A stretch of DNA of 64,000 nt from assembly GCF_003590835.1 (NCBI RefSeq), contig NZ_QYUQ01000002.1:1922001-1986000 (forward strand). Direction: 5' to 3'. The stretch comes from Noviherbaspirillum sedimenti. Its GTDB lineage: Bacteria > Pseudomonadota > Gammaproteobacteria > Burkholderiales > Burkholderiaceae_D. How positions within the stretch are numbered: the first letter of the stretch is position 1; every line of letters begins with the position of its first letter. Below the pieces are notes generated by a model, which was not told the DNA's origin, did not search any database, and was given only the letters and a program-made list of their open reading frames with translations. Positions 57,201 to 64,000 of this stretch are shown here, one piece after another. A program made the position numbers and the translations under genes.

Positions 57201-59549
57201 CAGCTGCCACTTCACCGTCCACAACCGCCAGACCAAGGCCGGCCTGATCAGCCTGGCGGGTACTTTGACCCCCAACATGCGCAGCGCCTGCAGCGCCAGC
57301 GCCTGGCCATCCGCGTGGCGATCCTGGTACAGGCAGGAATGGATCAGGACGTCGTACACCCGGGCCATTTGCACATCGTCGGACGCATACGCCAGCATCG
57401 ACTCGCCGATACGCTCGACTTCGTGGAAACGATGGCTCATGAATCCGCTTTCGAGCTGTTCCAGTTGCAGGGAAAAATGCAGCGGCGAGCGAGTTTCACC
57501 GATGCCGCGCAACGATGCCAGACCGTTCGACGCCAGCTTCCATGCGGTCTCATGCGCCACCGCCGCCTTGGCCTTGCGGGCAGCCAGCAAATTCAGCCTG
57601 GCGAGTTCAATTTTTTCCCGGTCGCCCGGGATCAGTTCACTGCCGGCATTCAAATGATAAACAATATCGAACAAATGCTCGCTGCGCTGCTCTTCAGGAA
57701 TGGAGGCGGTCAGCAAACGGCCAATCTGCAGATGCATGGCCTTGCCAGCCTGAACCGGTATTTCCGCATACGCGGCCTGCTGCACCCGGTCGTGCTGAAA
57801 TCGATAGACATGCGATGAAATCTCCGGACTGGCAAAAGCCTTGTCGGGCGCCATCACCAGCCCGGCCTGCAAGGCAGGCTGCAGCAACAACTGGGTTTCA
57901 TCGGCGTTTTTCCCCGCCAGGATCGCCAATGTCCGGTAATCGAAGCGGTTGCCAATGCAGGCAGCCAGTTGCAGCAATTGCCGCGTTTGCTGCGGCAGGC
58001 GGGCCAGCTCGCGGGTCAACAGGTCGACCACGTTATCGGTAATTTGCAAGGATTCGATTTCGGCCAGCATCCAGTGCCACTGGCCGCCATGAAAGCGCAG
58101 CAGCTTCTCGCGGCCCAGATTTTTGATGAACTCGCCCACAAAGAATGGATTGCCCATCGTCTTGCGATACACCAGTTGCGCCAGCGGCGCCACGGCAGCG
58201 GGTGCCGCCTTGACCGCATCCGCAATCAATGCACACACCGTGGCGTCGTCAAATGGCTTGAGTTCAATCGTGGTGACCGCAACCTTGTTGCGAATGGTCT
58301 CGAGCGTTGTCAGCAAGGGACTGGCGATATCCACTTCATTGTCGCGGCAGGCACCGATGACCAGCAGCGACGTGCGATCGAGACCGTTCATGAACAGCTC
58401 GATGAGCTCGAGTGAAGCCTCGTCGGCCCACTGCAAGTCATCCAGGAAAATGACGAGCGGATGCTCCCGCCTGGCGAACACGCCGATGAAATTCTGGACC
58501 ACGTAGCGGAAGCGGTTCAACGCCTCATTGGCGCCGAGACGGACAACTTTCGGCTGCCTGCCGATGACGTACTCGAGATCGGGGATGGCATCGATCATCA
58601 ACTGGCCGTTTGTACCCAGTGCGCCCAGGATCCGCGCCTTCCACTCCTGGATCCGGCTTTCATTTTCCGTCAGTATCTGGCGGATCAATCCGCCGAAAGC
58701 GTGGGCAATCGCGTAATACGGGATATTGCGCTTGAACTGGTCGAACTTGCCGGTAATGAAATAGCCGTGCAGCGTCACGACCGGCTTGTGCAATTCATGG
58801 ATCAAGGAAGATTTGCCAATGCCGGCATAGCCGGTAACCAGCAAAAATTCCGCTGAAACGGTCATGCTCCGATCCAAAGCCTGGCGCAATTGCGCCAGTT
58901 CGGTGTCCCGCCCGTACAGTTTTTGCGGCAACTGCAGCCGGTCGCACACATCGGCCTTGCCAAGTTCGAAGTCCGGCAACACGCCGCCACTTTCCAGCAC
59001 CGCACGACAGGCTTGCAGATCCGCTCGCGCACCCTCCAGGCTTTGATAGCGGTCTTCCGCATTTTTCGCCAGCAGCTTCATGACGACATTGCTCACCACC
59101 GCCGGCACTGCGGGGTTGATGTGGGCCGGCGGCCTTGCCTGGCGAGCGATATGGCCATGGATAATTTCCATCGCCGCAGCGCCCGAAAAGGGCAGCGCGC
59201 CTGTCAACAGCCGGTAAAACACCACTCCCAACGAATAAAAATCGCTACGGTAATCGACGCCGCGATTCATTCGGCCGGTCTGTTCTGGCGAGATATAAGC
59301 CAGCGGCGGCATCACCTCATTGCGCAACTCGACGCTGCCGTCTTCGTGAATATGAATATTTCCGGGGCAAAGCGCCTGGTGCATGGGCGTCTGCGCATAC
59401 CAGCGCTCCAGGCTGTCGACGATCGCCTGGCAAACCGCCAGCGTGCCTGCGAGGTCGAACGTATCGCTGACCTGCAGCCCGCTCCGCGCACCAGCCGCGT
59501 CCGTCGCCTGACAAAAGAACCGTGTCTCTATTGCGCCGAATTTCAGCAA
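54240..59549 (-). CDS. Giant hybrid sensor histidine kinase with decayed Ser/Thr-kinase head, AAA ATPase, GAF and receiver domains
   Basis: A 1769-residue multi-domain sensor. Residues 1-140 are the C-lobe of a protein kinase-like domain (LAYISPEQTGRMNRGVDYRS near 85) but the glycine loop, catalytic Lys and DFG are absent. An AAA/MalT-like ATPase follows, with Walker A GYAGIGKSS near 245 and Walker B IFLDDLQWADEA near 366, then a helical TPR-like region (about 600-1180), a GAF domain (1220-1350), a HisKA domain with phospho-acceptor His near 1409 (MSHEIRTPMNG), a HATPase (NLIGNALKFTEQG, VSDTGIGIA, GGTGLGLSICKK) and a receiver with Asp near 1694 (VVLMDMHMPEMDG). The start is TTG at 59549 after GGGGGTG; an in-frame TAA lies just upstream, so the N-lobe is truly missing. 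Confidence 0.9.
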   Translation of the reverse strand: MLKFGAIETRFFCQATDAAGARSGLQVSDTFDLAGTLAVCQAIVDSLERWYAQTPMHQALCPGNIHIHEDGSVELRNEVMPPLAYISPEQTGRMNRGVDYRSDFYSLGVVFYRLLTGALPFSGAAAMEIIHGHIARQARPPAHINPAVPAVVSNVVMKLLAKNAEDRYQSLEGARADLQACRAVLESGGVLPDFELGKADVCDRLQLPQKLYGRDTELAQLRQALDRSMTVSAEFLLVTGYAGIGKSSLIHELHKPVVTLHGYFITGKFDQFKRNIPYYAIAHAFGGLIRQILTENESRIQEWKARILGALGTNGQLMIDAIPDLEYVIGRQPKVVRLGANEALNRFRYVVQNFIGVFARREHPLVIFLDDLQWADEASLELIELFMNGLDRTSLLVIGACRDNEVDIASPLLTTLETIRNKVAVTTIELKPFDDATVCALIADAVKAAPAAVAPLAQLVYRKTMGNPFFVGEFIKNLGREKLLRFHGGQWHWMLAEIESLQITDNVVDLLTRELARLPQQTRQLLQLAACIGNRFDYRTLAILAGKNADETQLLLQPALQAGLVMAPDKAFASPEISSHVYRFQHDRVQQAAYAEIPVQAGKAMHLQIGRLLTASIPEEQRSEHLFDIVYHLNAGSELIPGDREKIELARLNLLAARKAKAAVAHETAWKLASNGLASLRGIGETRSPLHFSLQLEQLESGFMSHRFHEVERIGESMLAYASDDVQMARVYDVLIHSCLYQDRHADGQALALQALRMLGVKVPARLIRPALVWRLWTVKWQLGRFDNQRLLDFPEESEAIELLKQKILSRAVSASYVVNPALFPILTFEQIERALQRERFSPGLPWALGGYAMVAIQGGAIPLATRLGRLMLESNLKNQPTWQKDSHGVRVGFLAYGAIFHWSRHLLEAPEPLYENYQAGLDIGEFEYACYSLVSALRAELLVGRPLGGLAEKLQGGLERAVQFRQKTSSDALAIFLRYVSAMRGDGADQMEDGSQAPSTTRLTLFHQHLFEAMRAYAFGQFPRALEHSRDAEPYLASAACMPSIPLWHFCHALCLLACHAEMGFRQRYAVYRQIRQLQKKLKLWASHAPMNYLHKWQLVQAELKRVQGKTREAAEWYDAAIKGAHEHGYLNEEALANELAARFYLAMGKLMYARIYMAEAHARYQEWGALAKLAQFERAYPELLAAVAAPGPAQAALTLAPAQQYLDIETVIKASNTLSGEIHLDKLLEKLMRILIENAGAEKGVLLLLKDGTLQLQASIEGDLIEVRQATPLDEQARLSLSVVNYVKRTGDKLVLGNAGTDARFNDDPYIAQTRPRSLLCIPLQKQGALVGILYLENNLAVDAFTPERAGLLQILSTQIAISLENASLYHDLERKIAERTRDLSIAKEAAESANRAKSEFLAVMSHEIRTPMNGMLGMMQLANMEATNPSQKEYLETAQYSAEALLTILNEILDFSRLEAGSLEFESISFDLIKTVESVINLMSARSREKVIALRLDFPDSLPRFVQGDVARLRQVLLNLIGNALKFTEQGSITLRIRQLPEHPERLRFTVSDTGIGIAPAAQGRLFQSFSQADNSITRRFGGTGLGLSICKKIVDMQGGQIGVDSTEGVGSDFWFELTLPSSVAPHERTVAREVLSTPTGGMTILVAEDNEINQKVAFSLLQKAGHRVHVVADGLAAVAAVRTQVYDVVLMDMHMPEMDGLEATRLIRAMEAPCASVPIVALTAAGAASDIQTCLDAGMNYFLSKPIRIDRLRAVLMELSEAAED

Positions 59550-59647
59550 AACACCCCCAAAAATTCTTGTTATTTATTTCACGCTTTTGCTATCTTATGG
59601 GCGAAAGCCTGACGAGACAATACTCGCGACGGCAAACCGGGGATGAA

Positions 59648-60775
59648 ATGACCCGAAAATCCAGACTACAGACTACAAGACCACAGATAACAATGAAAAA
59701 CGAACAGCTGGCGACAGAATCCATCCCCGCAGGCGAAGCAGAGCGCATCCGTGACCTGGCAGCGCGTTTGCAGGCGAAAATCATCCGGGAAAACCCGACC
59801 GGCATCATGCGGCGCGACGCCCACCCCAAGATGCATGGCGTGGTCAGGGCCGAATTCACTGTCGAAGCGGATCTGCCGGCCGCATTGCAGGTCGGCGTAT
59901 TCGCGCAGGCGCGGACTTACCAGGCCTGGATCCGCTTTTCCAACCAAAGCCCGAGCCGGGGCCCGGATAGCGACCGCGACATTCGCGGCATGGCCATCAA
60001 GCTGATGGGCGTGCCTGGCGAAAAACTGCTGGAAGATCAGAAAAACGAACTGACCCAGGATTTCATCCTGATCAGCACCGATGCCTTCGTCACCCGGGAC
60101 GTGGCGCAATTCGACGACCTGATCAAGGCCATGACCGGCAGCCTGTGGTCAAAAATATGGTTTTTCGGTTTGCACTGGCGCGTGATCCGCAATCTTTTCA
60201 GGTCACTGCGCAAGTTCGCCAATCCGCTGCAGATCCGCTATTTCAGCACCACCCCTTACCTGTTTGGCGCCACCGCGGCCAAGTATTCGACGATGCCGCG
60301 GATCCAGCGCGCGGACGCGCTGCCAGACACACCCGCCGACGATTATCTGCGCACGGCCATGGTCGAGCAGTTGCGGCGGGAAGACGCGTTGTTCGACTTT
60401 GCAGTGCAATTGCAGACCGATGCCGATACGATGCCGATCGAAGACCCGGGCCGCGCCTGGGATGAGGTGGTCTCCCCCTACCGCAAGCTGGCCACCATCC
60501 GCATCCCGCGCCAGGAATTCGATACTGAAGCGCAGCGCACATTCGGCGAAAATCTTTCCTTCACGCCCTGGCACAGCCTGCCGGCGCACCGGCCGCTGGG
60601 CGGCATCAACCGCGCGCGCCGGGTCGTCTATGACCTGATCTCGGCATTCCGGCACGAACGCAACCAGGTGCCGCGCCAGGAGCCGACCGGCTGGGACATC
60701 GATCCGCTTCAGGTCGGATCGACCGATCCCTCCGAGATCATGCGCAGTGCCGTCATGCTGGGCACAAAAAAGTAA
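59648..60775 (+). CDS. Catalase-like heme protein (y4iL-type)
   Basis: A 375-residue member of the catalase-like superfamily, smaller than true catalases (480-750). Catalase-like features include HPKMHGVVRAEFTVE (with the distal His region), the AWIRFSNQSPSRGPDSDRD segment and RGMAIKLMGVPGEK, then a C-terminal RYFSTTPYLFG stretch. Such proteins include peroxidases and allene oxide synthase-like enzymes acting on lipid hydroperoxides; some are only known as y4iL-like. The start at 59648 has GGGGA upstream; an ATG at 59693 is possible. Divergent from the hybrid kinase (98 bases apart) and convergent with the DyP gene, overlapping it by 67 bases at the 3' ends. Confidence 0.85.
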   Translation: MTRKSRLQTTRPQITMKNEQLATESIPAGEAERIRDLAARLQAKIIRENPTGIMRRDAHPKMHGVVRAEFTVEADLPAALQVGVFAQARTYQAWIRFSNQSPSRGPDSDRDIRGMAIKLMGVPGEKLLEDQKNELTQDFILISTDAFVTRDVAQFDDLIKAMTGSLWSKIWFFGLHWRVIRNLFRSLRKFANPLQIRYFSTTPYLFGATAAKYSTMPRIQRADALPDTPADDYLRTAMVEQLRREDALFDFAVQLQTDADTMPIEDPGRAWDEVVSPYRKLATIRIPRQEFDTEAQRTFGENLSFTPWHSLPAHRPLGGINRARRVVYDLISAFRHERNQVPRQEPTGWDIDPLQVGSTDPSEIMRSAVMLGTKK

Positions 60776-62214
60776 TCGCCGCCGCGCGTTTCGACCAGGC
60801 GCGGAATATTCCGCAAAAAGTACGGCGCCTGGTCGCTGTCCTGCGCTACCGGCAGCACCGCCCGGCTCGGATATTCCGCGTCGTGGTTGCCGAGGATGAT
60901 TTCCTTGTCGTTGCCGGCCCGGAAATCGTTGCCGTAATTGATCCACTGCTGCTGCACGAATTCGAACTGGCGCTTGATGTCGGCCTGCATCATCAGGATG
61001 ATGATGCCGTGATTGCCATCGTCGCGCCGTTGATCCCTGACCTCGCCATAGGGCAAGCCGCGGCGCAGGATGCGGCGGCGGTTGGCCAGTGCCCCGGGCG
61101 TATCGAAAGCGCCGGGCGTGGTCTGCAGCGACGCGCGCGGATTGATGCGGCGCACGTGCGCACTGAACGGGCATTTGGCGCCGTCGGCATCATGGTCGAA
61201 GGTGAAGGCGCTCAGCATCCGGTCTTTTTCCGCCGGTGCTGCCTGCGCAAAGCGGCGATCCCAATCCTGCTTGCTGGCGGTATCGGGCGCATCGGCCAGG
61301 GGCGCGCCATTGTCGCGCCAGCGGCCGACAAACTTGGCGGCCAGCTGCTCCCGGCCGCCCGGATACCGACTCCCTTCGCGGTCGAGGAAGTCGTTGAAGC
61401 TGCCGACGTTTTCATGCAGCTTGCGGTACACCATATACGTGCCGTTGCGCGCCAGTGACAGCGGTGCCGGCGCAGGCGGATACTCCCTCGCTTCGTCGAT
61501 ATGGCCGAGGATGAATTCGCCGGTCGCCAGCGGTTCCCAACCCTTGTCGGTCTGCTTGCCGCGCCCTTCGACGCGACGCGCCGGGCCGGGCAAGCCTTCG
61601 AAAACCGGGTCGCCGATGCCGTCGGTATAGCCGAAATGTTCCTTGCTGGTCAGTTTGCCATTTTCCGGCAATGCCTGGGCGGGCTGATACGGCAGGTCGG
61701 CGACGCCATTGTCGCCGCAATGACCGTGCAATAACGACACGCCGCCTTCGCTTTGGGCAATCAGGCCGAGCAGCCATTGGTAGCGTTGCTCGAGATATTC
61801 CGGCTGCTGGCCATTGATCGAGATGAAGACATGCACCTGCTCGCCCTGCCAGACCGGGTCCCAGTGCTCGGGGTCGCTGGGGCCATTGTCACCCAGGATA
61901 GCCTTGCGCGCTTTCATGCCCATCACGAACTCCGGCGGGAACCCCCGCAGGGAAGCTTCCGGCAATTCGAGCGCCTGCAGTCCGGCGAAGGTAAAGGCAA
62001 TATTGGTCGTGGCTGACGGCTTGGGCATCTGGCCCGGGCCATCGCCCCAGGTCACCGCCGTAGTCACCTGTCTCGCCACCGCGGCAACGAACGCCCGCCC
62101 GCGTTCGCCGTGATGAATGCGCAACAGCAGGTAGCGCGCGCACGGAAAGCTGAAACGGCCATACGCCTTGATCACGTTGCCCTGAATATCGAGCAAATCC
62201 AGCACTTTTGTCAT
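60709..62214 (-). CDS. DyP-type peroxidase family protein
   Basis: A 501-residue heme peroxidase of the dye-decolourising family. The GxxDG motif is in FGYTDGIGDP (about residue 200) with the catalytic Asp, and the proximal His is in AHVRRINPR (about 360), the standard heme ligand site. The N-terminal half (DIQGNVIKAYGRFSFPCARY) and the C-terminal GIIILMMQADIKRQFEFVQQ fit class C-like, larger DyPs. No Tat signal is visible, so it appears cytoplasmic. It is third in a minus-strand run with two related small genes upstream (8 bases from the nearest), suggesting an operon. Confidence 0.9.
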   Translation of the reverse strand: MTKVLDLLDIQGNVIKAYGRFSFPCARYLLLRIHHGERGRAFVAAVARQVTTAVTWGDGPGQMPKPSATTNIAFTFAGLQALELPEASLRGFPPEFVMGMKARKAILGDNGPSDPEHWDPVWQGEQVHVFISINGQQPEYLEQRYQWLLGLIAQSEGGVSLLHGHCGDNGVADLPYQPAQALPENGKLTSKEHFGYTDGIGDPVFEGLPGPARRVEGRGKQTDKGWEPLATGEFILGHIDEAREYPPAPAPLSLARNGTYMVYRKLHENVGSFNDFLDREGSRYPGGREQLAAKFVGRWRDNGAPLADAPDTASKQDWDRRFAQAAPAEKDRMLSAFTFDHDADGAKCPFSAHVRRINPRASLQTTPGAFDTPGALANRRRILRRGLPYGEVRDQRRDDGNHGIIILMMQADIKRQFEFVQQQWINYGNDFRAGNDKEIILGNHDAEYPSRAVLPVAQDSDQAPYFLRNIPRLVETRGGDYFFVPSMTALRMISEGSVDPT

Positions 62215-62222
62215 CGCATCTC

Positions 62223-62909
62223 CTATCGCAAACGATACTGGCCCGGATGCCAGCTCGGCCCCGCCAGGTTGGCCGGCTCGGCCCGCGCAATGAATTCGCG
62301 ATAGGCCTGCTGCAACTGTTCGGCTGGCAAACCCTGGTGCTCGACAACGAACTTGCCGAATTCCTGCTTCAGGTAGAGCGCCTTCAACTGCTCTTCCAGC
62401 GGGTCGTCATTGGAACCGTCAAAAAACAGCGACGCCTTCAGCCGGCATTTTTTCATGTAAGCGACAAAATCGTCGGCATTGCGTACCTGGTCGAAGGCAT
62501 AGCAAAACTCCCAGGCATGACGAATCTCGTTGCCGGCGGCCAGCCACATGCTGCGCAGGTAATTGTCCAGATCGCCATGGAAGTTGCAGGAAAACACCAG
62601 GTACTTCGATTTCAGATGGTCTTCGCGAGGCAAGGCGCGCCGGCGCGCCCGATCGGAAAAAATCGACAGGAAATCGAACAGCGGGCCAAATACGTCGCCG
62701 CCGGCCAGGGACTGGGTAAACACATCATCCAGCACGAAATAGCGGCACAGGTAAGTCTGCGGCACTTTGGCCATCGGACTGTTTTCCAGGAAATTCCAGG
62801 CATCCAGGCGGCTACGCACGACATCGGCGTAGGCGACTTCATCCAGGCGACCCGGCCTGATCGGCGACAGGATGGTCAGGGCATAGACGTTTCCGCTTTT
62901 GTCAGGCAT
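62223..62909 (-). CDS. Protein of unknown function B, related to the neighbouring protein A
   Basis: A 228-residue protein with no domain I can name. It carries ILSPIRPGRLDEV near the start, a YLCRYFVLDD strand and the motif KYLVFSCNFHGDLDNYLRSM (about 110), which also occurs in modified form in the upstream gene product (YSYMLFFSNFNGSWDQYV). The two thus appear to be paralogues. The pattern of beta strands resembles dimeric alpha-beta barrels, the fold also used by DyP peroxidases; this is an inference. The start at 62909 has GGAGGAG at ideal spacing and overlaps the end of gene A by 8 bases. Likely cytoplasmic. Confidence 0.75.
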   Translation of the reverse strand: MPDKSGNVYALTILSPIRPGRLDEVAYADVVRSRLDAWNFLENSPMAKVPQTYLCRYFVLDDVFTQSLAGGDVFGPLFDFLSIFSDRARRRALPREDHLKSKYLVFSCNFHGDLDNYLRSMWLAAGNEIRHAWEFCYAFDQVRNADDFVAYMKKCRLKASLFFDGSNDDPLEEQLKALYLKQEFGKFVVEHQGLPAEQLQQAYREFIARAEPANLAGPSWHPGQYRLR

Positions 62910-63588
62910 GTTTGCGCTCCTCCCGCAGGGCTGCCAGGCGTTCGTGCTCCTTGCGAATGTCGCGCCGGCGGCGTTTTTCCACCTGGTTGGCGGCCATGCT
63001 GACGATCGGTGTCGGCCGCATGTCGCCCAGGTCGTTTTGCACATGGCGCAGCATGGCCTGATAGCCCTGCATGAACTGCTCCGGCGCCTGCTGCGATTGC
63101 GTTTCGAAATCCAGCAAGGCTTGGCGGACTTTTTTTGCCGCCTTGATGTCGTTGGACGAGGCCAGCGGATAAGCGCTGTAGTAATGCGTGGTCTCGATCT
63201 GGTTGTAACGGATGTATTCGTGAAAGGGGGTCAGCGGCACCGAATTCGGGTAGCGGATATTCCACTTCCAGAACAGATCCAGCCCGCTGGGAATCGAAAA
63301 GGTGAAGGAATCGACATATTGATCCCAGCTGCCGTTGAAATTACTGAAGAACAGCATGTAGCTGTAACGCAGGTCTTCTTTCGGCTGCTGCGGATGGAGA
63401 TGCGGGAACTGCCTGCGGCCGATGACGACCCAGCGTGCATAGTGGATCAGCGACAGCGTGATCAGCCCCTTCAGGGTGGAAGAACGATTCTGCGCAATCC
63501 AGAAAAATAATTTATTGATCCATGCCATGTACCAGCGGATCGGCGTGATCACGCTCATGGCATAGGCTTTGCCTGCGATGTTGGACAT
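62902..63588 (-). CDS. Protein of unknown function A, related to the neighbouring protein B
   Basis: A 228-residue protein, first gene of the run A-B-DyP. Near the N-terminus there is a VITPIRWYMAWINKLFFWI hydrophobic stretch, perhaps a membrane contact. It shares IHYARWVVIG and LRYSYMLFFSNFNGSWDQYV with protein B. The C-terminal 40 residues are Arg/Lys/Glu-rich (VEKRRRRDIRKEHERLAALR), suggesting nucleic acid or protein binding. No catalytic motif was recognised. Its promoter should lie in the 267 bases before the divergent Hpt gene. Confidence 0.75.
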   Translation of the reverse strand: MSNIAGKAYAMSVITPIRWYMAWINKLFFWIAQNRSSTLKGLITLSLIHYARWVVIGRRQFPHLHPQQPKEDLRYSYMLFFSNFNGSWDQYVDSFTFSIPSGLDLFWKWNIRYPNSVPLTPFHEYIRYNQIETTHYYSAYPLASSNDIKAAKKVRQALLDFETQSQQAPEQFMQGYQAMLRHVQNDLGDMRPTPIVSMAANQVEKRRRRDIRKEHERLAALREERKHA

Positions 63589-63855
63589 ACCTTACTCCCC
63601 TGGAATGACTTTTTATTCTTGTGTGCGGCCAGATGGCGTGCAAGCAGCGGACGCTTGCCGTGCCGGCGGACCAAGGCGCTAGATTACTGCGAAAGTTTGG
63701 TTATTGGCAATAAAATTTCCGACAATTCAGCATCACGCCTCCTCCCCTGTCGCAAGCGTGCCAATGCCGCACCGGCCTGCATCGTGCAAGCAAAGAATGT
63801 TTTTGCCATTCATACGGGGGATCGCTTAAGATGTGCAGAATAGCAACTTAACCAA
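63589..63855. promoter_or_regulatory. Divergent intergenic region between gene A and the Hpt gene
   Basis: No gene seen. The middle part is AT-rich (around 63700-63730) and presumably holds divergent promoters. No clear operator was identified. Confidence 0.4.
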
Positions 63856-64000
63856 ATGCCAAGCCAAATGGATACAAGGATGCGGGAAGCGGATGAGCGG
63901 GAAGCAGATGAGCTGGAGGCCATGCGCGACATGTTTGGGGAAGACTTCGCCATGCTCGCCGAACTCTACCTGGGCGACAGTCCGAAACGCCTGGCTGCCT
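63856..64000 (+). CDS. Hpt domain phosphotransfer protein, N-terminal part (3' end outside window)
   Basis: The frame opens with ATG at 63856 and stays open to the edge (48 codons). After a Met/Glu/Asp-rich start it reads MFGEDFAMLAELYLGDSPKR, which is the characteristic beginning of an Hpt domain (F-G-x-D before the helix that leads to the active His). The phospho-acceptor His would be about 15-20 residues further, beyond the window. Several ATG codons (63856, 63868, 63880) could be the start; no clear ribosome site exists. A receiver or kinase domain could follow. Confidence 0.7.
   Translation, partial: MPSQMDTRMREADEREADELEAMRDMFGEDFAMLAELYLGDSPKRLAA

Noticed and set aside
55875..57818. 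647-codon open frame opposite the hybrid kinase
   Set aside because: No motif, and the kinase frame is unambiguous.

Overview
The window looks like a chromosomal segment of a betaproteobacterium, most likely Oxalobacteraceae (Herbaspirillum, Janthinobacterium or Collimonas relatives). This rests on gene content and order (pgi-zwf-hexR-tal, dnaX-ybaB-recR, ribD-ribE-ribBX-ribH-nusB, glyA-nrdR, ybgC-tolQRAB-pal-cpoB), on the rRNA sequences and on GC-rich coding; no database search was possible, so genus is an inference.

Layout. 1-4.4 kb: the 3' part of pgi, then zwf, a HexR/RpiR regulator and transaldolase, a sugar-phosphate block. 4.4-8.7 kb (minus): a response regulator, then dnaX-ybaB-recR, with short GGGACAGAGTACC repeats between those genes; dnaX carries an A9 slippery run that would give a short gamma-type subunit. 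8.9-14.9 kb: an AidB-type acyl-CoA dehydrogenase convergent with an RND efflux pump and its adaptor. 15-18.3 kb: 4.5S SRP RNA (ffs), ubiD, and a lytic transglycosylase behind a strong promoter and a long structured leader. 18.3-23.6 kb (minus): riboflavin genes ribD, ribE, ribBX, ribH, then nusB and a class I aminotransferase. 23.6-29.1 kb (minus): a type IV pilus minor pilin operon, pilV-W-X-Y1-E-fimT. 29.2-32.2 kb: an IS66-family element with 8-bp target duplications and a frameshifted transposase. 32.4-38.3 kb (minus): a complete rRNA operon (16S, tRNA-Ile, tRNA-Ala, 23S, 5S) with tandem promoters and a terminator. 38.4-40.4 kb (minus): glyA-nrdR behind a ZTP (pfl) riboswitch. 40.6-46.6 kb: ydfG and the Tol-Pal envelope operon. 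46.6-47.1 kb: two lysine tRNAs. 47.1-50.8 kb (minus): a degenerate EAL/HDOD protein, a Csd6-like L,D-transpeptidase-fold enzyme and a TPR protein.

50.9-64 kb is the most unusual part: a 1024-residue Ala/Glu-rich coiled-coil membrane protein with 119-residue tandem repeats; a 1769-residue hybrid histidine kinase with a decayed protein-kinase head, AAA ATPase, GAF and receiver domains; a catalase-like heme protein convergent with a three-gene minus-strand run encoding a DyP-type peroxidase and two mutually related proteins of unknown function; and the start of an Hpt phosphotransfer gene. The peroxidase cassette bounded by phosphorelay genes is the best candidate for an undescribed system.

The coding regions are dense and mostly housekeeping. 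The only mobile DNA recognised is the IS66 copy. No CRISPR array or prophage was seen.
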